From: Paenibacillus_G filicis
GTDB taxonomy: Bacteria > Bacillota > Bacilli > Paenibacillales > NBRC-103111
Length of the DNA: 64,000 nucleotides
Direction of reading: 5' to 3'
Assembly: GCF_038070315.1 (NCBI RefSeq)
Contig: NZ_JBBPCC010000003.1
Span: 286,365-350,364, forward strand
Shown here: one piece after another, positions 53,887 to 62,030 of the stretch
Position numbering within the stretch: position 1 is the first letter of the stretch
Layout of the letters: each line of letters starts with the position of its first letter
Notes under the pieces: model-generated
Told to the model about the DNA's origin: nothing
What the model saw: only the letters and a program-made list of their open reading frames with translations
Databases searched by the model: none
Position numbers and translations under genes: made by a program

Positions 53887-54387
53887 TTATTTCACCTCAA
53901 GTTCATGTTTCTCTTGCTGCAGCAAATCCTCCCGGAGCTTCGTCAAGATCTCACCGAGCCAATTCTTGCCCCGCCATTTGCTGCGATTGTGAAGATCCGG
54001 ATGTTCCTCAGGCAGACCTACACCCCAGATCCGGTCAGTCGGACTAGCCTCCACTAACGTCGTTCCCCGGGTGTCCAGCAGTATATCGAGCAGATCTTTA
54101 TTTTGAGTAAACTTGGCATAATTCGCCTCATAAACGAAGGCTTTCGCATGCTGCTCCCATACCTCACGGTCGAAATTCCGCACTTGACGGCCAAGCTCCT
54201 TTTGTACCCTTGGGGAGGAAGTATTCAGCATCTTCCTGGCGGCTTGCTCGTCTCCGAACAATAGAGCCTTCTGCACCATCATATATTGCTCCGCACAGTT
54301 GTAGGTGACCTCCTTCACGTTGAAGGAGGCCGGATACCACTGAGAGAACGGGGATTCCGTCCGGTAAAACGGTGTAAACTTTTACAT
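53887..54387 (-). pseudogene. NADAR family N-glycosidase gene with a stop at codon 2
   Basis: The frame from the ATG at 54387 reads ATG TAA AAG, then KFTPFYRTESPFSQWYPASF, NVKEVTYNCAEQYMMVQKA and DRIWGVGLP, a complete 166-residue NADAR protein except for TAA at 54384-54382, one change from AAA. AGAGG lies eight bases before the ATG. A GTG at 54318 would give 143 residues but has no ribosome binding site and loses the conserved FY...SPFS..YPA segment. NADAR enzymes cleave ADP-ribose from modified guanine in DNA or riboflavin intermediates. Either a true nonsense mutation, a sequencing error, or unusual initiation. Confidence 0.75.
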
Positions 54388-54418
54388 GCTGAGTTCCTCT
54401 CTTTCCTGACTAGGTTCA

Positions 54419-55327
54419 CTACCAAGTCCTCTCCCATCTCGGCTTGTAACGGTATAGCTTAGAGGGGCGGTGTCCGGCATCCTTGGTCGATTCATTGGTT
54501 TCTGCGACAACATCGGCGATCTTCCGGCGGAAGGCTGCCGCCAGCAGCTCCTTGCCCAGAATAACTTCATACACCTGCTGCAGCTCCGACAAGGTAAACA
54601 GTGGCGGCATCAAATGAAACGCGATATCCGTATACTCAATCTTGTTGCGCAGCCGCTCGATGGCATATTCGATCATCTTGGCATGGTCGAAGGCTATTCC
54701 GTCAGCCTCGATGATCTCCCGGCGGACCTGAGTGACGCTGCCGTTCATAGACTCCGTCACCCGCACGGTCGCCGACAAAACCTCTTCACCATGCCTCAGC
54801 TCCATAGTCACCAGTCTCTCCAGGTCGCAGCCCTGCTCCGTCATCGTCCTCTTCTCCTGAATGATGCTGTAGGCTACCTCCCACCAGGCGGCATCGGCCG
54901 CATCATCCCCGGCTCTCACATCCATAGAAGTGCGGTCTGCTAAGGCCATGTAGGAGCAGCTGATAACCCGCGTACGGGGGTCACGGTTCGACTCCCCCCA
55001 GGCGAATAATTGCTCCATGTACACGTTGTCGATGTTCGTTTCACTATGAAGCTCCCGCCTTGCGGCCTCATCCAGACTCTCCCGCATCGATACGAAGCCG
55101 CCGGGCAGCGCCCATTGCCCGAGATACGGATGCTCGCCTCGCTTGATCAGCAGGAGCTGCAGCGCCTTCTCGGGGAGTTTCCTATAATTATTCTGTTCCT
55201 TGTTGGTCACGGTAAAGATCAGCATATCTACCGTTACCGACGGACGCTCATACTGGCTGGCATCATAGATTTGCAAAAATTCAGGCTCAGTCAAGCCGTT
55301 CTGGTCACGAAGAGGATTTTCAGTCAT
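54419..55327 (-). CDS. NrtR-like transcriptional regulator (degenerate Nudix domain plus winged helix)
   Basis: A 302-residue protein: N-terminal Nudix domain (about 30-165) and C-terminal winged-helix region (about 220-300; TLSELQQVYEVILGKELLAAAFRRKI). The Nudix box begins GGFVSMRESLDEAARREL but continues HSET, so one catalytic Glu of REUxEE is Ser95, consistent with NrtR proteins that bind ADP-ribose as a signal without hydrolysing it. NrtR regulates NAD metabolism in many bacteria. It is encoded just upstream of the NADAR and PARG frames, probably regulating them. AAGGAG eight bases before the ATG. Confidence 0.85.
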   Translation of the reverse strand: MTENPLRDQNGLTEPEFLQIYDASQYERPSVTVDMLIFTVTNKEQNNYRKLPEKALQLLLIKRGEHPYLGQWALPGGFVSMRESLDEAARRELHSETNIDNVYMEQLFAWGESNRDPRTRVISCSYMALADRTSMDVRAGDDAADAAWWEVAYSIIQEKRTMTEQGCDLERLVTMELRHGEEVLSATVRVTESMNGSVTQVRREIIEADGIAFDHAKMIEYAIERLRNKIEYTDIAFHLMPPLFTLSELQQVYEVILGKELLAAAFRRKIADVVAETNESTKDAGHRPSKLYRYKPRWERTW

Positions 55328-55457
55328 TGAAGAGGCTCCTTGGGCAGATTTTCATATTATTAAGTTGATAATAATATATAGTTAATATCTAATTAGAAAT
55401 ATATACCATGAACGTGTTTGAAGTCAATCCACAATCGACAGTTGAATCCGTTGAACG

Positions 55458-55497
55458 AAAAAAGAGCTCCGGCCGCCAATCGGCGCCAAAGCTCTTT
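55458..55497 (-). terminator. Intrinsic terminator after the ADP-ribosyl hydrolase gene
   Basis: AAAGAGCT (55461-55468) and AGCTCTTT (55490-55497) with GC-rich inner arms, followed by six T residues on the minus strand. It separates the YhcH-hydrolase pair from the NrtR operon. Confidence 0.8.
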
Positions 55498-55503
55498 CCC
55501 TTA

Positions 55504-56409
55504 TTATTTCGGACTATCACTATGTTCCAGCTGCCCCACCCTCAGCTCCCAGATCTTCTGTGCCGCCGCATCCAATCTGCTGCGGATGAGTATGGCGTCC
55601 GTATATGTCTGAGGAATACCCGTAAACCCATAATACACCCCGGCTAGCCCGCCGGCGATGGCGCCGATCGTATCGCTGTCACCGCCCAGGTTGGCGGCCT
55701 TCTGGACAACCTCAGCGAAGGATGAGCTTTGCAGCAGCAGGTACAGCACCCAGCGGAACGTATCGACGACGAACCCGCTTGGCTCGCAGTCCGGCTCCTC
55801 CGTCTGTGTGAGAATGTCCGCATACGGCGTACCGCTTATCTCTGCCGCTATGGCAGCCCGCAGCTCTTCTCCACGCATCAGCCGCCAGGCGATCCGGTTG
55901 TAGATCAGGCAGGCTTCGTCACAGCGTTCATCGTAATGGGTCATTCTGGATTGCATGCGCGACATCTTCTCCAGCTGAGCGAGCTCCACATAAGCCAAGC
56001 CTACGGGCAGGCAGCGCATCAGCGAGCCGTTGCCCGCGCTCCGGCCAAGATCAAGGTCAGCGATTAGCGCCGCTTCAAACCAGCTTCCCTCATACCTCCG
56101 AAAAACCTGACGGATAATATTGCCGATATCCTTCGGATCAGACCGGTACCATTCCAGAAAAAGTTCCCCGATCTCTCTTAACGGATCAAGAGGGTTCTGA
56201 ATGATACCTTCCGCTACGCAAAGCGTCATCATCGTGTCATCGGTCACTTCTCCGGGTTCTAGGCTCCAGACGCCGCCCCCGACGATCTCCGTCAAGTATC
56301 CATGCCTGTTGGCAATTTCTTTACGACTCATAAATTCCGTCGTCCCGCCCAGCGCATCGCCTACTGCCACGCCGTACAGGCCTCCCTTGATACGATTCAT
56401 AATGTCCAT
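55504..56409 (-). CDS. ADP-ribosylglycohydrolase (DraG/ARH family)
   Basis: A 301-residue ADP-ribosyl hydrolase. Metal-ligand motifs are GEVTDDTMMTLCVAEG (TDDT, N-terminal site) and AANLGGDSDTIGAIAGGLAG (GDSDT, C-terminal site), with RSAGNGSLMRCLPVG between them, all as in DraG/ARH3. It would remove ADP-ribose from proteins or small molecules such as O-acetyl-ADP-ribose. The ATG at 56409 is chosen for GGAG eight bases upstream. It lies 58 bases after the YhcH gene on the same strand. Confidence 0.9.
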   Translation of the reverse strand: MDIMNRIKGGLYGVAVGDALGGTTEFMSRKEIANRHGYLTEIVGGGVWSLEPGEVTDDTMMTLCVAEGIIQNPLDPLREIGELFLEWYRSDPKDIGNIIRQVFRRYEGSWFEAALIADLDLGRSAGNGSLMRCLPVGLAYVELAQLEKMSRMQSRMTHYDERCDEACLIYNRIAWRLMRGEELRAAIAAEISGTPYADILTQTEEPDCEPSGFVVDTFRWVLYLLLQSSSFAEVVQKAANLGGDSDTIGAIAGGLAGVYYGFTGIPQTYTDAILIRSRLDAAAQKIWELRVGQLEHSDSPK

Positions 56410-56467
56410 CGATTCGTCTCCTTTCAGCCTATTCAGTGACGCTAGCAACTCTCACAGTAGGTAGCTA

Positions 56468-56956
56468 TTATTCAACGGATGCCGCTTCCCACAGCTTTCT
56501 ATGGACCTTTATGACGATTTTCTTAATCGGCTCTCCGGCATCCTCTACCGAGCACCCGGGTTTATGTACATCCCATGGATAGAAGACAGCAAATTGCCCG
56601 GGGCTAAGCACCAGCTCTGAGGCTCTTTCCACCGGCTCATATAACACGTAGTCTTGATCCTCCAGATAGTTCTCCGCGACCTTCAGCTCAGACAAGTGCC
56701 GGAGAACACCGATTCTTTCACGCCCGCGAACCAAATATTGAATGTCCACATGCTGCTCGTGTGACTCGAATTTCTGCTCCGGCGCCGGCTTCGTGACCGG
56801 CTCCTGAACGAGAGCGAATAAACCTTCCTCAATCTCATACTTGCCCACTTCCTGCTCATCAAGCCTCAGATTGCGGATGCTTTCCAGTCCACGGCGGATA
56901 AAGGACGGATACGTTTGACGTTCCGCTTCATAATGACGCATATCTCCGAAAATCAT
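56468..56956 (-). CDS. YhcH/YjgK/YiaL (DUF386) cupin protein
   Basis: A 162-residue beta-sandwich cupin of the YhcH family. FESHEQHVDIQYLVRGRERIG and FAVFYPWDVHKPGCSV carry the conserved metal-binding His/Glu residues; KIVIKVHRKLW ends the domain. Relatives include the EbgC beta-galactosidase subunit and proteins encoded with sialic acid or sugar genes. Its place before an ADP-ribosyl hydrolase is unusual and might reflect action on a released sugar. GGGGGAG precedes the ATG. Confidence 0.85.
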   Translation of the reverse strand: MIFGDMRHYEAERQTYPSFIRRGLESIRNLRLDEQEVGKYEIEEGLFALVQEPVTKPAPEQKFESHEQHVDIQYLVRGRERIGVLRHLSELKVAENYLEDQDYVLYEPVERASELVLSPGQFAVFYPWDVHKPGCSVEDAGEPIKKIVIKVHRKLWEAASVE

Positions 56957-57287
56957 AGTCTCTCCCCCTCTGATTAAAAGACGCGAATACCGTCCGCTGA
57001 TTCTGTTGCCCAGGCCCCTGCACCAGTTCTCACAAGATCATGTCTCAGCTTCCCGTCCATAACGTTCCTGCAGTCGATTATACGCCGGATAAGGAAGAGC
57101 TGTACATCCCGATATGAACCGTCTGCTGAAGCCGTGCCTTCATGAATGGTTCCTGCGCGACTGGCGAAGCCATCCTGCAAGCTCACGGGTAGTGAAGGCT
57201 AGATCTGTATAGACTGACAGACTGTTGTCAGGGATACCGGTGTATACTGGGAGTATCAAACAAGCGCACCCGGAAGGAGCAGCCCCT

Positions 57288-58451
57288 ATGAATCAGCCGG
57301 AAATCAACGTGCAGGCCGGATCATCCATAAACTCGCAATACGTCACGCCACCTGGTGTACTCGGGCCGCGTGCCCTGAACCGGGCGCTGCTGGCCAGGCA
57401 GCATCTGCTCCAGCGGTCTACGATGCCGCCCTTGGACATGCTGGAGCATCTGGCTGGGATGCAGGCCCAAGCCCAAAATCCGCCCTACTTCGGGCTATGG
57501 ACCCGGCTGGAGAGCTTTCGCCATGAAGCCTTGTCCTCGCTCATCCTAGACCGGCAGGCCGTACGGATCGTGCTGATGCGGGGCACCATTCATCTCGTGA
57601 GCGCCAGAGACAGCTTGAAGCTGCGGCCTCACACCCAGCCGATGCTGGACCGGTGGCTGAAGGGGCTGATGAACAAGCCGTTGCTGGGTCTGGATACCGC
57701 AGCAGTCGCCCTAGCTGCCCGTTCGCTCGTCGAGGAGCGGAGCCGGTCGTATCAGGAGCTCGGTCTGCTGCTTCAGCAGAAATGGCCGGACTACGCCGCA
57801 GAGGATCTGGCTAGAGCCGCACGTGCGCTGGTTCCGCTTGTCCAGGTGCCGCCCCGAGGCATCTGGGGCGCAGGCGGACAGGCACTGCACACGTCGCTCG
57901 AAGCCTGGCTGGGCTCCGCCTTGGACGACGATGCACCGCTCGACGAGACCATCCTGCGTTATCTGGGTGCATTCGGCCCGGCAACCGTTAAGGACGCCCA
58001 AGTTTGGTCAGGCTTGACCAAGCTGCGCGACGTCTTCGAGCGGCTCCGGCCTCGGCTGGCTGTATTTCGGGACGAGGCCGGCAATGAGCTGTTCGATCTG
58101 CCGGACGCCCCCCGCCCCGACCCGGATTCGCCGGCGCCTGTGCGCTTCTTATCCGAATTCGATAACATGCTGCTCTCCTATGCGGACCGCAGCCGGATTC
58201 TGGCAGAGCCGTACCGGCGCTTACTATTTACAGTCAACGGCATCATCCGAGCTGCCGTTCTGGTAGACGGCTTTGTCCGGGGCATGTGGACGATCGAGCG
58301 CAGACAGAGCGAGGCTACGTTAACAGTTCAATTATTCGAGCCGGTATTAGACCGGGACCGCAGTGCCTTGGAAGAAGAAGGTGCCCGCCTGCTGGCCTTC
58401 GCCGATGCAGATGCCGATCACCACTCTATCCGCATAGAGGCTGGGAAGTAA
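57288..58451 (+). CDS. Winged-helix HTH_42 protein, AlkZ/YcaQ-like DNA glycosylase family
   Basis: A 387-residue HTH_42 protein. The N-terminal LEHLAGMQAQAQNPPYFGLW contains a Q-x-Q motif in the position of the AlkZ catalytic residues, followed by IVLMRGTIHLVSARD, GIWGAGGQALHT and RFLSEFDNMLLSYADRSRI, family landmarks. Characterised members remove bulky alkyl adducts or unhook DNA crosslinks, though many are uncharacterised. The ATG at 57288 follows GGAG. It stands alone on the plus strand between ADP-ribose and RNA-repair genes. Confidence 0.8.
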   Translation: MNQPEINVQAGSSINSQYVTPPGVLGPRALNRALLARQHLLQRSTMPPLDMLEHLAGMQAQAQNPPYFGLWTRLESFRHEALSSLILDRQAVRIVLMRGTIHLVSARDSLKLRPHTQPMLDRWLKGLMNKPLLGLDTAAVALAARSLVEERSRSYQELGLLLQQKWPDYAAEDLARAARALVPLVQVPPRGIWGAGGQALHTSLEAWLGSALDDDAPLDETILRYLGAFGPATVKDAQVWSGLTKLRDVFERLRPRLAVFRDEAGNELFDLPDAPRPDPDSPAPVRFLSEFDNMLLSYADRSRILAEPYRRLLFTVNGIIRAAVLVDGFVRGMWTIERRQSEATLTVQLFEPVLDRDRSALEEEGARLLAFADADADHHSIRIEAGK

Positions 58452-58504
58452 CAGCATATCAGATTCAAACACACAGCAGCTCGCCCGCCTATCGCTACCT
58501 CATC

Positions 58505-59731
58505 CTAATCCTTGTACGGATCGAACTCATCCGCACCGGCCATACAGACTCCGATAGGCTTCAGCACGTGCAGCACCTCAATCGTCTCGGCATGGGCATC
58601 CAGCACCGATTGCAGCTGTCTGTACACGAACGGGCTCTCGTCCGTACCCGCACCCCTCAGCTCTACGCCGAAGCTGCTCACCGCCTCCCGCATCCGCTCC
58701 TCGCTGATCAGTCCGCCCGAGCGGGTGCGGGTTTTCCAGTTCATCTTGCCAGCTGCCTGAGTGCGGCTCATGGTCCGTCCGGCTCCATGCACCGTGCTGT
58801 AGAAGGCATCGCGGTTCTCGGCCGTATCCTTGCCTCTGACAATGACCGAGATGTCGCCCATGCTGCCGCCGATAAAGCCTAGCTGCCCCGGAGCCGATGG
58901 CGTAGCGCCCTTGCGCACGACCATCGTATCCCGGCCGTTATGCCTCTCCTGCCATGCATAGTTGTGGTGATTATGCACCTCTAGCTCCGCCTCGGCGCCC
59001 AGGATCGACAGCATTTGCCCGATCACATAATCCCTCCCTGCATAAGCGTAGCGTCCGGCCAGTCTCATCGCACGGACGTACATATCGCCCAGCTCACTGT
59101 TCAGATCGAGCAGCACGGGCGGCTGTTCCATGCTTTCTCCCGGTGCGCGTCCGAGAAACTCCCGCCCAGCGGCCAGATTCATGAATCCGCTCGCCGTCTT
59201 ATGACCGAAGCCCCGGCTGCCGAAGTGATTGCCTATCCACAGTTGTCCCGTTACCGGCTCCTCGAACAAATCGACAAAGTGATTGCCGCTGCCCACCGTA
59301 CCGAGCTGCGACTGGGCCAAAGCCTTCAATTTGTCATGCTCCTGCCTCCCGATCGCTTGATATACCTTCCAATCCGGATCATCGAATAGCTCATGGTCCA
59401 CCTGCTCCTTATTCACCCGGCCCATGCCGAATGAGATCTGCCGGGCAATCCGATCCATGATCCCGGATAGCTGAGCCTTAATATCGGCGGCTAGAAGATT
59501 AGTACGCACCGCCTTATTGCCGCATGCAATATCGTAGCCGACGCCGGACGGCGAGATCTGCCCTTCATAGACCACCACCCCGCCGATCGGCTGGCTGTAG
59601 CCCTTATGATGATCCGCCATCAGCAGCGTCTGCACGACTTGACCGTGCTTCGAGCAGGTTTTCGCTTGCGCAAGCGCTCCTGGATCAGGCTCCCCCCATA
59701 CGCGTACGCCGTCTATCGTCTGATAAGCCAT
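58505..59731 (-). CDS. rtcB: RtcB RNA ligase
   Basis: A 408-residue RtcB that joins 2',3'-cyclic phosphate or 3'-phosphate to 5'-OH RNA ends using GTP and manganese. Motifs: SGVGYDIACGNKAVRT (metal Cys), VGSGNHFVDLFEE, IGNHFGSRGFGHKTA, EVHNHHNYAWQE, FIGGSMGDISVIVRG and STVHGAGRTMSR, which includes the guanylylated histidine region. Slightly shorter than the Escherichia coli type and of the RtcB3-like kind. AAGGAG nine bases before the ATG. It follows the nucleotidyltransferase gene by 13 bases, in one operon. Confidence 0.93.
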   Translation of the reverse strand: MAYQTIDGVRVWGEPDPGALAQAKTCSKHGQVVQTLLMADHHKGYSQPIGGVVVYEGQISPSGVGYDIACGNKAVRTNLLAADIKAQLSGIMDRIARQISFGMGRVNKEQVDHELFDDPDWKVYQAIGRQEHDKLKALAQSQLGTVGSGNHFVDLFEEPVTGQLWIGNHFGSRGFGHKTASGFMNLAAGREFLGRAPGESMEQPPVLLDLNSELGDMYVRAMRLAGRYAYAGRDYVIGQMLSILGAEAELEVHNHHNYAWQERHNGRDTMVVRKGATPSAPGQLGFIGGSMGDISVIVRGKDTAENRDAFYSTVHGAGRTMSRTQAAGKMNWKTRTRSGGLISEERMREAVSSFGVELRGAGTDESPFVYRQLQSVLDAHAETIEVLHVLKPIGVCMAGADEFDPYKD

Positions 59732-59744
59732 ACTGATTCACTCC

Positions 59745-60539
59745 TTATGTCTTCGTAGTTTCCCATACTTCCCTCAGAGCCGAACGGAAAAGAATATCCA
59801 ACTCGCGATCCTGGCTGTTTCCCGAGCCTGCAAACTGCAGAGCCACTTGCTCCAAACGCTCTAGCTCTGCCTCCAGATAATTCTGAACCGGCCTGATCGC
59901 CGGCTCCATATCCAGCTCTTCCCCGGCCTTCTTCCTCTCCAGCAGGCGGCAGACAACCTGCATCAGCTCGCTGCTCTCCGGCACGATAGCCTTCAGCAGC
60001 TCTTCAAACTGTATAGGCGGCATCGTGCCGAACTGCTCAATCCATACACAAGCCAGCACCGGGCGCAGTACGTAGAAGTATTTTTTAATCCTAACCTGCT
60101 CGCCCCGCAAGTAATCCCGGTAATTGCCCTTGGCCATGTTCAAGTAATGATACATACAGGACTTCGGGGAAAAGGCGAATGGCGACAGACGCCGGATGCT
60201 CTCCGCTACGTTCCAATTCTCCTCATACCTGATCGGCGACTGAAGCCACTCCAACAGCGGTGGGTTCGACTTGCGGAACAGATTCAATGCCTTCTTCAGA
60301 TCCCAGCCGTTGATATCCAGATTATCACTAATCGGCCTCTCGATCACATCCCGCTTTTCGAAGATCGATAAGTAGCTGTCCTCTGTACGGATATAGAGAA
60401 AACGCACATCATAATCGCTGTCGCGGGACGGAAACCCCCAAGCCCGGCTTCCCGACTCGCAGGCGAAGAGAATGCGAACCTGTTCCTCCCTCTCAATCCT
60501 GCGGAGCTCTTCCTGTATACGTGCCTGAATCTCGTTCAT
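59745..60539 (-). CDS. Pol-beta-type nucleotidyltransferase, RlaP-like (RNA repair associated)
   Basis: A 264-residue nucleotidyltransferase. CESGSRAWGFPSRDSDYDVRFLY carries the GS and DxD metal-binding motif of the Pol-beta superfamily, and the rest (INGWDLKKALNLFRKSNPPLLEWL, YYHYLNMAKGNY-like region, KKYFYVLRPVLAC) matches the RlaP family (PF10127), named for its association with RNA ligase/Pnkp systems. It may add nucleotides to damaged RNA ends before RtcB sealing. First gene of the rtcB operon, divergent from the WYL genes. GGAGG precedes the ATG. Confidence 0.85.
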   Translation of the reverse strand: MNEIQARIQEELRRIEREEQVRILFACESGSRAWGFPSRDSDYDVRFLYIRTEDSYLSIFEKRDVIERPISDNLDINGWDLKKALNLFRKSNPPLLEWLQSPIRYEENWNVAESIRRLSPFAFSPKSCMYHYLNMAKGNYRDYLRGEQVRIKKYFYVLRPVLACVWIEQFGTMPPIQFEELLKAIVPESSELMQVVCRLLERKKAGEELDMEPAIRPVQNYLEAELERLEQVALQFAGSGNSQDRELDILFRSALREVWETTKT

Positions 60540-60643
60540 GGCCGCCCCTCCTCTGCTTGCTTATTGACCTCATGATCTCACATTCTCGCCCTGCGGAACA
60601 TGGCATAAGTATGACGATGGGCCATAAAAGAAGCTAAGCTGTA

Positions 60644-60673
60644 TTGTTCAGTCATGATCCGTTTTGTTACAAT
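60644..60673 (+). promoter_or_regulatory. Promoter of the WYL gene pair
   Basis: TTGTTC and TACAAT are 18 bases apart. The start of transcription would be near 60680, which supports the ATG at 60708 over the in-frame ATG at 60654. Confidence 0.5.
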
Positions 60674-60707
60674 GAATAAACAACGCGGACCCGAACGGAG
60701 GAGCCAG

Positions 60708-62030
60708 ATGGCTAGAGAAAGCTTTGACAAAGAAGTACAATTTCTACGCATGCTCGCCCTGACGAGCGGCGCCTACAACCGGCAGCAGTTTGCCCAGAGG
60801 CTTGGTATCTCCGTTCATACGTTCGACAAAACCCTTCGCCGGCTGAAAGAAATTGTAAGCTCGGTACACCGTCAGCTGCCCGAGGAGCAAGGACGCGAAT
60901 TCGCGGAGACGCTGCGGTTTCAATATTATGAATCTGCCGAGCCGCTGCTGCTGTTTCTATTCCGTGCCAAGTCATTGAAGGAATCTGAAAGCGGACGTCT
61001 CTCTTTGCTGCTGGCCTCTTTGAAGGACCGGTCCTGCACCGCATTGGAGCTGCTGGATGTTTGCTCGAGCGAGATTCCATCCTACATGGCGATGCCTGAC
61101 GAGAAGACGATCCGTTCCGATCTCAAATATCTGGAAGAGGTCGGCGTCATCCGCAGGCTGCCGGGTGCTCGCCCTTACCGGTATCGGCTGCATAATGAAT
61201 TTGTGGAGGACCTATCCTCCGACGAGTTGACGGACCTGTATGACTTTGTTGATATCATGGCCAATACGAGCGTTCCCTCCCTGCAAGGCTATCTGCTTCG
61301 CGACAATCTGAAGAAAACCCTTATGCAGCCGGGAGAAACGGAACTAGCGGAAGTCTTTCTATATAAATATCACTACTATTCGCGCATCCTGGACGAAGCA
61401 CATTTCCATAGCCTGCTTCATGCGATCCGGCGCAGGCGCAAGGTTTCCTTCCTATACTTTTCACCCAAAAATGAACAAAGCTACGGCTCCGCCAACTCCA
61501 ATCCGCTCTTCGAGAAGGAATCCGCGGGGCGTCAAGAAACCGTTACTCCTCTACAGATCGTTTACGATCACCAATACGGCCGCTGGTACTTGATCGGGCA
61601 TCATTCCCGCCAGAAATTGATCAAATTCCGTATGGAAGGACTCACCCGCGTTCAAGAAGAGGAAGAGGTGCCCGAAGAAGTCTGGCAATCGAGATTTGCC
61701 CACTGGGAGGACAAGAGCCGCTTCAGTTGGCTCGTCGATACGGGCAACCCGGTAACGGTCCGGGCCCGGTTCTTCAACCCCGAAGGCGCACGAACCAACT
61801 TCGTCAGGGAACGGGTACTGCTTCAGGGTCAATGGGGCCAGATTACGGAAGAGGAAGAACATTCGTTTATCTATGAGATTACCGTCAATGGAATTACCGA
61901 GATCAAGCCGTGGCTGCGAAGCTTCGGGTCCAGCTGCGAGGTATTGGAGCCATCTGGCTTGAGACGCGAAATCATAGCCGAGTGGAAGGAGATTTGGGGC
62001 TACTATGAACCCGTTCGAGAAAATCTTTAA
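60708..62030 (+). CDS. WYL-domain transcriptional regulator with N-terminal HTH
   Basis: A 440-residue regulator: winged HTH (about 15-60; RQQFAQRLGISVHTFDKTLRRLK), a second winged-helix-like segment (about 130-175; DEKTIRSDLKYLEEVGVIRRL), then a WYL domain (about 235-335; LQIVYDHQYGRWYLIGHH) and a C-terminal extension. WYL domains bind nucleic acids or nucleotides and regulate DNA-damage and defence genes. GGAGGAG lies before the ATG. It overlaps the next gene by 26 bases and is divergent from the RlaP-rtcB operon, its likely target. Confidence 0.88.
   Translation: MARESFDKEVQFLRMLALTSGAYNRQQFAQRLGISVHTFDKTLRRLKEIVSSVHRQLPEEQGREFAETLRFQYYESAEPLLLFLFRAKSLKESESGRLSLLLASLKDRSCTALELLDVCSSEIPSYMAMPDEKTIRSDLKYLEEVGVIRRLPGARPYRYRLHNEFVEDLSSDELTDLYDFVDIMANTSVPSLQGYLLRDNLKKTLMQPGETELAEVFLYKYHYYSRILDEAHFHSLLHAIRRRRKVSFLYFSPKNEQSYGSANSNPLFEKESAGRQETVTPLQIVYDHQYGRWYLIGHHSRQKLIKFRMEGLTRVQEEEEVPEEVWQSRFAHWEDKSRFSWLVDTGNPVTVRARFFNPEGARTNFVRERVLLQGQWGQITEEEEHSFIYEITVNGITEIKPWLRSFGSSCEVLEPSGLRREIIAEWKEIWGYYEPVRENL

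Noticed and set aside
54382..54570. 62-codon minus-strand frame ending in the ATG-TAA of the NADAR gene
   Set aside because: Overlaps the NrtR-like gene end in another frame and has no domain. Its stop coincides with the NADAR codon 2 stop only because the frames meet there.
56974..57186. Open frame of 70 codons with a GTG start on the minus strand
   Set aside because: No ribosome binding site, no recognised domain, and the frame is short; kept out of the gene list although a degraded fragment cannot be excluded.
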